From assembly GCF_030445035.2 (NCBI RefSeq), contig NC_080680.1, forward strand, positions 49,551,212 through 49,615,211: a stretch of DNA of 64,000 bases, in the 5' to 3' direction. Both the position numbers and the translations under genes were made by a program. The stretch is from Dasypus novemcinctus (taxonomy: Eukaryota > Chordata > Mammalia > Cingulata > Dasypodidae). Of this stretch, positions 54,316-64,000 are shown piece by piece; the first letter of the stretch is position 1; each line of letters starts with the position of its first letter. The notes beneath the pieces were generated by a model. It searched no databases, had not been told where the DNA came from, and saw only the letters and a list, made by a program, of their open reading frames with translations.

Positions 54316-55850
54316 TAAATATCCTTTCCATTACTTCTATAATCCTGTTAACTTTCATTGATAAGTCCAGCAAATAACAGGACTTGCCCAGAGAGCTATA
54401 TGTCATTTTATTAATCTTAGAAATGTAATCTGAAATTCAGCTGTAAAGCAGATTCTATACATAAAAACAAGAAAGATTAATAGACGCTTGAGAAAAAGAA
54501 AATGACCACTTTTATTTTTATCTTTATTTCAATCTTTGTTTCTTTTTTGCTTTGATTTCTTGTTTTTTCTTCCTTAATAAGCTCACTTGCCGATTCTATC
54601 TTTTAGACAAGTTTTTTCTACCATCACTGTTTTTCTAAGTTCTCTCAATTGTTTATTATCCTTTAGTGCAGAATTATTTGTCCCCAGATTCTTTTTGTTT
54701 GTGGATATGAGCACTTGGGTTATTTTAATGATTTCGCCTCTTGGTAAGTTTGTTTGGATTTATGTCAGCAGCATTTCTTTCCCAATTAAACTAAGACACC
54801 TCAAGGTTTCCAAGACCATAAGATCAAACTTATTGATGACTTCAATTTTTAAGAGCTGATCTTCTCTTATTACATACAGAGTCTCAGCTCAGTAACAAGG
54901 TCTTATTACAAAGAGAAAGCATAAAGTGGCCATTATAATGGATATCATTGTGATGGGTTATTATTATTCACTGAGAGAACTGCAAGTGCTACAGTTTTCC
55001 TGGAGTTCTGCCATCACTAATCTATGTTAGAAATGCACTGATTTAGTTGGGTCCAAAATATCCAGTACATGAAAGACACAGTGAATTGTCCCAAAAGAAA
55101 TTGAAAATAAGAATGCGAATTAAATTCTTGATAATAAACTCAAAGCTTAATGAATAAGGACTAAGATGTAAGAAATCACCCTGAAGATGCAGAATGACTT
55201 CCAAAATGAAGGAGGATTCTTACAGAGAGTATTAACACAACTGAAGGGTGGATGACTTAAGACCAAAGGTGTTGTTTAAAAACAAATGTGCAGGAAGGAG
55301 CATGATTAAATCCAGCAGTGCTCAGGAAGGACTGGGGTGAGGGCTCCTCAGCAAATGGATGTCAAGTATGATGGACAATGTCCTGAGACTTTTGTGAATC
55401 CCCCAGTGGCATAGAATTCTATCAATTTAACCATCTTTAAAATGGAAATTAAAAGTACCAACTTTACAACACTGTTGTAAAATTTAACTGAAATCTTGTA
55501 TTAAAATGAGAACAAAGCCACATGATCTGAACAAAGGGTATAGATTCACTTTCTAAGTCTGAATTTTTTATACGTTAGTTATGTACCTCTGCCATGATTT
55601 CTTTTGCCATTGTACTATATGACTGTACTATTATTTATTTAATAGTTATCTTGAAAACAACTCATTTCTTTACTAAAATAAGTTTAGATAAAAAATATAG
55701 TAATATCACTACCATGGCATAAATCCATTGTTACTTTTATAAATAGAATATAACTGTAAAAATACATATAAAATTCTTCATGCTCAGTTCACCTGGAAGC
55801 TATCTCATTCTGATGGATTAAAGAGATTTTAAACCTTCCTTACTACCCAA
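54316..55850. other. Unassigned AT-rich DNA
   Basis: No repeat named. A 90-codon frame (54587-54859) is hydrophobic and Phe/Leu/Ser-rich in AT-rich DNA; this composition is expected by chance. Confidence 0.4.
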
Positions 55851-55854
55851 GGTT

Positions 55855-55990
55855 TTGAGTCCTAGACAAGAACATCACTTGGGAGCTTGTTAGAAACATA
55901 TAGCCTCAACCCTTCCACTCCAGACCTATTGAATCAGTATATGCATTTTAACAAGATCCTCAATTCATGAGCACTGTTCCAAAAGGCCCC
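55855..55990 (+). repeat. MER5-type hAT MITE fragment
   Basis: 'acaagaacatcacttgggagcttgttagaaac', 'ccactccagacctattgaatcag', 'catttta' and onwards: MER5A core. Confidence 0.7.
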
Positions 55991-56576
55991 TTTCCTGACC
56001 CAAGGACCTATCCCTCCCCAAGTTTAGCCCTCCAGATTTCACCTCCACCTTTAGCCCATCCTCCCTTCCCCTGCAAACAACCTTTTTTCAGTTGCTCTGC
56101 TTTGTGTCAGCTGAAATGCTGTATTTATAATTTAAATGCAGTGTAATTTAAATCCTAACCTGGGTAATTTACATACACCACTACCACATCCATAGATTTT
56201 ATCTCCTACAGTTAGCTTGCATACCATAAGTGATGTGGACATCACATTTGGGAAAACATATCTAGAGTGCCTGCTTTTGTGCTTTTGTTCACCAGCCATT
56301 TATAGGTCCTGGGGGTCATTCATAAATAGTCAAAAGTATTGAAGTATTGAATACTTCAGAAGTATGAAATCTGTTAGTGCCAAGAAACATTTCCCAGTGG
56401 TTAGGTTATCCTTGTACCAGAAAAGAGCTTCTCAAGCTTTTTTAGTTGATGAACCACTCTAAAGTTTACACTTTTATAATGGTTCTCTGCTCACCAAGCA
56501 AATTCAACTTATAATTTGGTGGGAAATGTACCAGTCATGCTCTCTGTGTGACCAGAATATACGTATTCCTAAAAAA

Positions 56577-56768
56577 CAGGGGTTCTTAACCTTTTTTGTT
56601 CCATGGACCCCTTTGCCATCAGATGAAAACCACGGACCTTTTACTAAGTCCACACTACACTGTGTATTATTTAATAAGTATATCACACCCACACCAACAC
56701 ATCTCCACAAGAATAATGATTTTTTGAATTTCAATTCAAGCTCACGGACCCCTTATTAAGAACTGCTG
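56577..56768 (+). mobile_element. hAT-like MITE, copy 2
   Basis: 192 bp. Starts CAGGGGTTCTTAACC; its right end reversed reads CAGCAGTTCTTAA. Flanked by CTAAAAAA and CTATAACC (5 of 8 match), a decayed 8-bp duplication. Interior 'ccatggacccctttgcca', 'actaagtccacactacactgtgtattattt' equals copy 1 at 3984-4176. Confidence 0.78.
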
Positions 56769-56779
56769 CTATAACCAAA

Positions 56780-57425
56780 TAAAATTAACACCCAGATTCG
56801 TGTACTAATCTCTGTGAATCTGGTTAATATCCACCTAAAGATTTGAAGATACATTAGGATTGTTGCCAAATTATGTGTCTGAGGCTTTAAGGCATCAGGC
56901 ATCACTCTAGACCATGGTAAATGAACGAGGAAAATTTCATCTCGTGAAACCTGCTCTAGAGTAATTAGCAGCCAACCTCTCCTGGTGCCGTCTTGACCTC
57001 AATTGTGCTTCTCTTACAAATATAAACATCAAATTGAGCTTTTTCTGAGAAGTGACTTCAGCAGGTAATAAATTATAATTCAGAATCTCACACAGAAGTA
57101 TTATCCTTTTTGAATTTTCAATACCTAGCCTGCCCTAATGTGCTCTGAGACTTCAGCTCACCAAGCATCTAGTTGGGTCATCTAAAAATCCCATATTTAC
57201 CAGCTCATTCCAACTTTGGTCACTTTATGTAATAGGTCTTCATTGCTTCTGACACCTAAACAAGCTTCCTCTATTTAGTGGTGAATTGTGGGGGCTGGAA
57301 GAGCTAAGAAATCCATAGGTACTGCATATGTTCTGTACCTGGGATGGACAGAAACTGAAAAATGTAAATTAGGGTAGAAAAAGTCTTTGAAGTAAAAAAT
57401 TAGAGAACCAGAGAACTTGGAAACT
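56780..57425. other. Unassigned DNA
   Basis: No named repeat or exon. Confidence 0.4.
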
Positions 57426-57429
57426 AGGA

Positions 57430-57590
57430 GAGAGCTTAGAGATCAGTCATCTTTATCCCTTGGAATGTGGAGGTCCAGAAAAATGAAAATACTGGCCAAG
57501 GTCACAGAGCTGGTCATTGAGTAGTGGAGGTAGCATCACAATCAGGCCTGATTTACTCTAGTGCATTCTTCATCACAGCGGTACTTTGGA
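57430..57590 (-). repeat. MIR SINE fragment
   Basis: 'ctggccaaggtcacagagctgg', 'gatttactctagtgcattcttc': antisense MIR. Confidence 0.8.
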
Positions 57591-57599
57591 CTGGTTGCT

Positions 57600-59150
57600 A
57601 TTAAAGAAAGAAGCGGTGGTGGAGAAACAAAACAGGAGAGAAAAAGAATGTGGTTTTCCCTAGGGAAAAAACCTTCAGAAATTGCCTTTGCTTAATAGAT
57701 GAATTTATTCCTCCAGCAATATTCACAGCCTCTCTTTTCCTTTCTCAACTGCCTTTGGTTCAGCTGAAGGCTTTGGGACTTTTCTACCATAATTGTGGAA
57801 CTATTTCCTAACCAGTATTCTGCATTCCTTTTCCATTTATCAAATAATGCCACTGTGTATTGCCTACCTTGAGACTCACTGAACTCTTTTCAGCTCACCA
57901 CCTCTCTTTAACTGTGTTTGGCTGCACCATTCCATTGTTCCCTATGGCCCTGCTAACAGTTATCTGGAACCTACGTTTCCCATCCCATGGTGTGCCTCAC
58001 CCTGTCTCTCTGGTGGGGTATGACTGGGACCTCAGAAAAAAAGGAAAGCACATAAAAGCGAAACAAACTGTAGGTTTCACATTAAAATTCAAATTTTCTA
58101 TAGGATTTTTATGTTGCATAGGAAAAATGAATTCATTCCTTCTGCTCATTTTTTTTTTAATATGACCTAAAATCAGAAAGCCTTTGCATGGCTTAAGTGT
58201 ATAAATAGTTAAAAACCAAAACCCAGTTTCCATTAGGCACAAACTATCTTACATTCATTTGCATTTGAGGGATTAAACAGGCAAAAATAAAAAATTAAAT
58301 GACCTACAGGAATTTAAACCTTCCTCTTTCTCAGAACATTCAATGATCTGCAAATAAAGTAGATAAAGCCAATCCTCAAAAGAGACTCTGTTGTACAAAA
58401 CTCTTAATTTATACTTCATCAACCAAAAACAGATGGCTTAAGTTTTTCCAAAATGACAGAGAAGGAGAAAGATGCAACCACTGCATGATCTCCCATGAAG
58501 ACCCATTGAAACCTCAGTGGTTGGTGTTGTCCAGTTGATTACTAGGAGAACCATGTGTGGAATAGTGGGAATGGCATCATTCTGATCATGGACCCTTAAG
58601 AGATACCTAATGGCACTGGAAAGAGTTTAGAGAATGGCAAGGGGAAAAAAATGCCTAAGAAGAAAAAGCAAAAGAAAGAGGGCAGAATGAAAATAAAATA
58701 AAACATTAAAAAAATCAGTATTCCTGCCTAGAAAGATAAAGCTTTGGTGTACTTAAGGACAAAACATCATAATGAGTATAGAGAGCACAGATATTTACTT
58801 GATGAACTGTTCTGTGTCTTGCTCAGTGTAAGACTCTATGTTAGATGGTGTGGAATAAACAGAAATGAGTAAGGCCAGATTCATGTCATGGAATTGTATG
58901 AGGTTTAGTGTAGTTAATTTTAGATAATAACTTAAATATTAGTAATACAAGCAGATCATGGCATGTGTCTAAGAGATGTATAAATAAAGTATTAGAGCAT
59001 TTCAGAGCAAAGAGTCAAGTGGAGGGATCAGGGGCATAATGGATAAAGCTGCACCTCATAGGATGAGTACAATCTGCCATGCACACATTAGAGACAATGG
59101 CATATGATATAGAGGACCACAGAGAGCAACAGTGCAAGGACAGTGTAATT
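57600..59150. other. Unassigned DNA
   Basis: About 1.5 kb without a recognised repeat. The 101-codon frame (57860-58165) ends in a Phe/Leu-rich tail from an AT-rich run and shows no domain. A-rich around 58640-58715. Confidence 0.4.
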
Positions 59151-59156
59151 AGTTAA

Positions 59157-59530
59157 GGTAAAGTTTTCTGGTAATAAATTCTAAAATCACTGTGACTTAA
59201 CACAATAGAAGTTTAATTCTTACCCCCATAAAGACAAAAATGGACATTCCTGTTCTACTGAATGCAATGATTGATGGACCAGGCTCTTTCCATCTTTAAC
59301 ACATTGCCTCCAAGGTCACTGTGCTCATCTGCATTAAGCTCTTAAAAGCAGAAAGACCGTGGAGAAGAAATACTTGGGAGGTTTTATTGGCAAGGCCTGA
59401 AAGTGAAACAAATCACTTCTGCTTATATTCCACGAACTAGAACTTAGTCACATGGCCATACCTAACTGTATGGGAAACTGGAAAATGTAGTCAAGTGAGA
59501 AGAAAAATGTGAGCCCAGGAAGTAGAGAAA
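59157..59530 (-). repeat. Ancient mammal-wide LTR-like repeat
   Basis: 'actgtgacttaacacaatagaagtttaattc', 'gaactagaacttagtcacatggcc', 'ctaactgtatgggaaactgg': complement of the family at 30860-31235. Confidence 0.5.
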
Positions 59531-59689
59531 ATGTGCTGAATGTATAGCTGGCCCTTCTCTTCCACAGGCAGGAAAGTCTATAGGGAGAACTCATTCAACT
59601 TGTTTGAAATAGAGGGTAGGAGAAGAGAAATCATTTATGATAAAGCTAAAGAAGTGGGTTGAGAAAAGTTTAACTTTCGATTGATTGAT

Positions 59690-59880
59690 TCTCTTATTCA
59701 TTTATTCATTCACCCAATATTAATTATCTGCTATATAGCAGGCACTGTACTAGATGTTGATGATTCAATAATGATTGAGTCTATTGGAGAGATAGTTAAG
59801 AGAGCGTATATTACAAACACTCTAAGAGCAGTATATGCACAATGCCATAAAAACACAAAAGAGAAACAATAATTCTCATG
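59690..59880 (-). repeat. L2 LINE 3' end
   Basis: 'tcatttattcattcacccaatat', 'tctgctatatagcaggcactgtactag', then a decayed continuation: antisense L2. Confidence 0.75.
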
Positions 59881-60300
59881 GGAGAGTCTAGGATTGGAGC
59901 TCAGTCAGAAAGAATCTTTTCATGTGAGGATGTGGATACTGAAGATATGCAGTCAGAGGAAACATCATAGTCAAAAGCATAGATAAATGGTAGGACTTGG
60001 TGAATTTGTTAACAAAGTCACAGGAAATTTGGAAATTTCCACAGAATCGTAGTTTTCTAGAAACTGGGCTGACCCCAAAAGTTGGAAAAATGTAAATTCA
60101 GGACAGAAAGAAAAAACAGCTACAGGAAGTGCTACATTTCATACTGGATCAGTAACTTACAAAATGTTAATCCTTAAGAGGTGGTACATGTTAGTAATAT
60201 ATACACTTACCAGAAGATCAAAGAAGTTGAAAATTTTATAGTGCATTATTAAGAGAGCAGCTAAAGTTTTAAGATGTACATGTCTGGTCTTTTAAAATCA
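59881..60300. other. Unassigned DNA
   Basis: No repeat or exon recognised. Confidence 0.4.
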
Positions 60301-60307
60301 GTTTACT

Positions 60308-60660
60308 CAAACCCCGGGCCTCCTTGACCCATGTGGAGCTGGCCCACGCAGAGTGCTGATGCACGCAAGAAGTACCGTGCCACGCAGGGATGTCCCCCGC
60401 GTAGGGGAGCCCCACGTGCAAGGAGTGCACTGCCCAGCGCGAAAGAAAGTACAGCCTGCCCAGGAATGGCACTGCACACACATAGAGCTGCCACAAGATG
60501 AGCTGCAACAAAAAGAGACGCAGATTTCCATGCCGCTGACAACAACAGAAGTGGACAAAGAAGACGCAGCGAATAGACACAGAGAACAGACAACGGGGGG
60601 GGCGGGGGGAGGAAGGGGAGAGAAATGAATAAATATATAAATCTTTAAAAAAAAAAAAAA
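60308..60660 (+). mobile_element. 5'-truncated long DAS SINE
   Basis: Begins 'tcaaaccccgggcctccttgaccc', inside the B box, so the A box and half the tRNA head are missing. The rest of the body, G tract (60595-60611) and A tail (60646-60660) are well preserved. Without its promoter this copy cannot be a Pol III source. Confidence 0.88.
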
Positions 60661-60790
60661 GCATGGCCTTTGCAGTCAGAAAGACTTGGGCTTGAATCCC
60701 AAATGCAGTCCTTAATAGATGTGTGGCCTTGGGCAATCGCTGTCTTTTTCTGAGTCTTAGTTTACTCTGTCGGTCAAATTAGGATTTGAT
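60661..60790 (+). repeat. MIR SINE fragment
   Basis: 'ggcctttgcagtcagaaagacttgggcttgaatccc', 'gtgtggccttgggcaatcgctg', 'tgagtcttagtttactctgtc': sense MIR 5' half. The SINE inserted at its left edge. Confidence 0.85.
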
Positions 60791-61828
60791 ATTATAAGCC
60801 CCAATTTACCATTTAGGCTTTGTTATCTGTACTTCAGTGACTTAAAAATGATTATTAGATCATGGTTCCAAGGGTTGACAATTTGGGTTGAGGTCAGCTA
60901 AACAGTTTTTTCTCTGGTCTCGTCTGTACTCAACTTCTGTGGCTGCATTCACCTGGAGGGCCATCTGAGGCCAGTTGCCCTACAATGGCCTTTTACCTGG
61001 TGATTTGTGCTGGCTGTCTGTTGGTGCTGTTGCTGGCTAAAGTGATGGGATGACTGCACCACAGGTCTCCAGCAGGCTAGTTTGGGCTTATTCACATAGT
61101 GCAATCTCAAGATTTCCAGGAGCATCAGGATAGGGAAATCCCCAACACTCAAGTACTTTTCAAGCTTCTCCTATGTCATATTGTTGTCCTACTGGCCAAG
61201 CTCAGAGTCAGTGTGGAAGTTAACTACCCAAAGGCAAGCATACAGGGAAGCAAAACCAAATGGGAACCATTTCTGCAACAATCTATCAAAACCAATCATA
61301 TAGTTGTTGTGTAGATTAAAAAGTATAATATGCCTGAATTATTTATCAAATTTACTGACATTTAGTAAGCCTTCAATTAATGGGAATGATGAGGATGATG
61401 TATGGACCACTTCCAATATGGCATATCTAATGGTCCTTTATAGTTGAGGAAAGTGTCCTATGGGAGATAGTATATCTGGATTCTAGACTAACTTTGCTGT
61501 TTTGAGATCTGGAGTAGGGCATAGGGATGAGAAGGATGATGGACGGTATGGTCACAACAATGGGTAACTTTTTTTTATCAACTGCTCCACTATAATCCTT
61601 CTACCATCTATCTTCACATCACATTCCACCCTACTATGCTATTCCTGCATACCCTTTCCTAGCCCAGCTCACCACAACCACTCCCTCCCCACCCAGACCA
61701 CCACCACAGCACACATGATGTACCATGGAAACCCACAGGCCAGGTCAGAGTTCTTGGGCACTTATATTTTTTAATCTTTGACTATATTTATTAAAATGCT
61801 TATGTATGCATGTAGCTGAACAACCAGC
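60791..61828. other. Unassigned DNA
   Basis: No repeat named. 60949-61030 is a higher-G+C patch. Nothing supports an exon. Confidence 0.4.
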
Positions 61829-62037
61829 TGTTTTAGTCTCCTAGCACTGAAACAAACACCATACCATGAGTTGGCTTAATAACAGGAATTTTCTGACTCA
61901 CAGTTTCAGAAACTAGAAGACCTCCCTCCTCCTGGGGTTGGTATCTTCTGGCTGGCCAGCAGTCTTCCTCCATAGCTTCTCTTTCCATCTTCCATTCTGC
62001 CTATAAAATACTCCAAATCTGATTAAAACCCGACCTG

Positions 62038-62372
62038 GGGAAGTGGCTGTGGCTCATTCAGTTGGGCTCCCATCGTATGGGAGGCCCTGGGTTCATGTCC
62101 TCCTTGTGAAGGCTGGCTTGCCTGCACACCATGGAGAGCCAACTCAGCAAGGTAGACACAACAAAAAAAGGGAGACAAGTTAAAAAAAAACAACACAGAA
62201 GAGTGTGCAGCAAATGTACAAAGAGAGCAGACAATAAGCAAGCCACAAGGGGGGAAGGGAAATGAATAAAAATAAATACAGACACACATAAGAATGCACT
62301 GTGAATGGACACAGAGAGCAGACAGCAAGCAAGCCACAAAGCGGGGAGGAATAAAAAAACAAAAACAAAAAT
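62038..62372 (+). mobile_element. DAS-like SINE with duplicated body
   Basis: Flanked by AAACCCGACCTG (62026-62037) and AAACCCAACCTG (62373-62384), 11 of 12 matching. Head 'ggggaagtggctgtggctcattcagttgggc...gggttcatgtcc' is tRNA-like. The body unit 'gagagcagaca(at/gc)aagcaagccacaa' occurs twice (62224-62250 and 62315-62341), each followed by a G-rich then AATAAA-rich stretch. It is a different subfamily from the long DAS copies. Confidence 0.85.
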
Positions 62373-62470
62373 AAACCCAACCTGATTCAGTAGGGCCACA
62401 CTTAACCGAGGTAACATCTTGAAGAAATCCTATTTACAATGGGTCCACAGGTATTAGAATGCAGACTAAG

Positions 62471-62892
62471 GTGGCGGACTTGGCCCAGTGGTTAGGGCAC
62501 CCATCTACCACATGGGAGGTCCGCGGTTCAAACCCCGGGCCTCCTTGACCCGTGTGGAGCTGGCGCATGAGCAGTGCTGATGCACGCAAGGAGTGCTGTA
62601 CCACGCAGGCCCCCTGCATGGGGGAGTCCCACATGCAAGGAGTGAGCCCCGTAAGGAGAGCCGCCCAGCGCGAAAGGAAGTGCAGCCTGCCCAGGAATGG
62701 TGCCACACACACAGAGAACTGACACAAGATGACGCAACAAAAAGAAACACAGATTCCCATGCCACAGACAACAGAAGAGGACAAAAAAGAAGACACAGCA
62801 AATAGACACAGAGAACAGACCACGGGGGGGGTGGGTAGGGGAGAGAAGTAAGTAAGTAAGTAAGTAAATAAATAAAAAAATAAAAAAATAAA
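62471..62892 (+). mobile_element. Long DAS SINE with target-site duplication
   Basis: Flanked by AGAATGCAGACTAAG (62456-62470) and AGAATGCAGTCCAAG (62893-62907), 13 of 15 matching. Head starts GGTGGCGGACTTGGCCCAG, B box GGTTCAAACCCC at 62525-62536. G run at 62823-62831, tail AAGTAAGTAAGTAAATAAATA. Antisense frames up to 166 codons come from the SINE itself and are seen in the other copies. Confidence 0.95.
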
Positions 62893-62952
62893 AGAATGCA
62901 GTCCAAGACCAAGAACGTGTCCAAAATGGGGCACAATTCAACCTACTACCCA

Positions 62953-64000
62953 CTGAAATGGCCTATGCCCTGAGGAAGAATAACCGCATATTACAGCAAC
63001 TCTAGAGGACGCTGTTTCTGAGTTGATTGATTCAGAGGCTCAATAAATGATGCCAGGGCTCTGAGGTGGCTCTTCTGAGATTCTCTGAGGTGGCAGTTGC
63101 ATTTCCAACTATCGTGTTCTCATATGACAGCATCTAAAAGCTCCTCACTTCCTGTAGTTTACTTATCAGAGAGATCAATGGCTCTCAAACCTTGCCCCCG
63201 CCCCCTATTTCTCATTGACCAGAATGTGTCCACACAATCTCTTCCAAACAGTCAAAGGAAAAGGGGAATAAGATGATCATTGTTGTGGTTAGATTAAATT
63301 TATCATGGTTTCTCTCTTAGCGTTAGGATGGGGACTCTATCCCGTAGGTATATTGGTGAAGAATGCACAATTAAATGATCATTTTAAAAAGATTTAAACA
63401 TGACTTTCATATAGATATGAAAGGAACATGTGTCAAAGATTTTGTTTCACTCATTAATTAAGGAGGGAACCAGAAAAGAAGTTATAACCAGTTTCAAAGA
63501 GAAACCAAAGACCAAACAAATATATAAGATCATCATGAATGCTGAAATGAATTTAATAGATGCGAAACTAGCTTCTTTGACAGTGGGAGAGGAAAGTCAA
63601 TTAACCTCCACCAGACAGTATTTATTTGAATATCTATAGTCGAGAACAATTTGTTTTACTACCGATTTTACTACCACTATTTCTGTCTCTACAGAGTTAT
63701 AAAATAGCTCAAAGACAAAGAAAGGCACAAATTCCATAAAATCAGATTCTCTGAGAGGGTGTGCTCTAAACAATACGCAATTTTCAGTTGATGACACCTA
63801 GTAGTCTTTTGGTCCATTTAAAAGTCTTTCCATTTATCCTTGCAATATGAAAAAAAAATCAAGTTTTCCTAGCAAGGAGTAAAGGGGAAATGGCTATTGG
63901 ATAGGCAACCACAGTGTCTGCTGCATCACATTGGTGGGAATTAATACGCCACATGACTTTTACACCTCTTTACAGGGATCACTTTGGAGGAGAGTGGTAA
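62953..64000. other. Unassigned DNA to the window end
   Basis: No exon, RNA gene or named repeat. Frames up to 69 codons (63430-63639), Lys/Thr-rich, without a domain. Confidence 0.4.

Larger units (their letters stand above)
61829..62952 (-). repeat. MaLR/MLT-type LTR interrupted by two DAS-type SINEs
   Basis: On the minus strand it begins TGGGTAGTAGGTTGAATTGTG (62952 leftward) and ends GGAGACTAAAACA (61829). Removing 62038-62384 and 62471-62907 leaves about 340 bp of continuous LTR ('gacacgttcttggtctt', 'ggtgtttgtttcagtgctagg' in reverse). No matching 5-bp duplication found. Confidence 0.7.

Noticed and set aside
57860-58165. 101-codon frame with a hydrophobic C-terminus
   Set aside because: The hydrophobic tail comes from an AT-rich run with a T tract; no other evidence for coding.
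62434-62953. Antisense frames of 141-166 codons
   Set aside because: They are the reverse strand of a DAS SINE and recur in the other long copies (37555-37959, 60269-60736), with Cys/Leu-rich meaningless products.

Overview
The window is mammalian nuclear DNA, almost certainly from an armadillo (Xenarthra, Dasypus-like). The tRNA-headed SINEs at 21552, 37498, 60308 and 62471 match the DAS family known from armadillos. Around them lie mammal-wide repeats (MIR, L2, old L1, MER5-type, MaLR and ERV-L LTRs). I find no protein-coding host gene, exon, rRNA or functional tRNA that I can support. Every long open frame I checked lies inside a repeat or antisense to one. The window is best read as intergenic or intronic DNA.

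Layout. 1-1025: two L1 3' ends. 1026-4980: mostly unassigned, with a MIR, a hAT-like MITE and a GGAT satellite. 5135-7090: two same-orientation copies of a poly(A) retroposon family, called family X here. 7255-10270: short DAS SINEs, an LTR-like stretch, MIRs, an L2 and a CTCF-like motif. 11645-15890: L2, MIR and an old family X copy split by a recent foldback insertion. 17310-18725: antisense L2 pieces. 18726-23215: a 5'-truncated ERV-L-type relic with RT, RNase H, integrase and dUTPase remnants and a 3' LTR, split by a DAS SINE. 24819-26058: family X with perfect target-site duplications. 27480-28620: L1 5' part. 32313-33524: one solo LTR inside another. 35510-38953: L2, MIR, DAS and MLT1-type LTR. 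39893-42060: a long antisense L2 with a readable RT relic. 42073-45800: a MaLR-like LTR and internal region split by a 2.25-kb family X insertion. 50540-51888: L1 with the ORF2 C-terminus. 52836-60790: LTRs, MITE, MIR, L2 and DAS. 61829-62952: an LTR holding two SINEs.

The elements do not form a pathway. They form a layered record of retrotransposition in which insertion order can be read from nesting and target-site duplications. The least ordinary objects are the ~410-bp near-perfect inverted repeat at 13618-14500 and family X itself. Family X is long, lacks a convincing ORF and is bounded by L1-type target-site duplications. I saw no evidence for a new coding system. Repeat family names come from recognition by eye, so boundaries of old elements are approximate.
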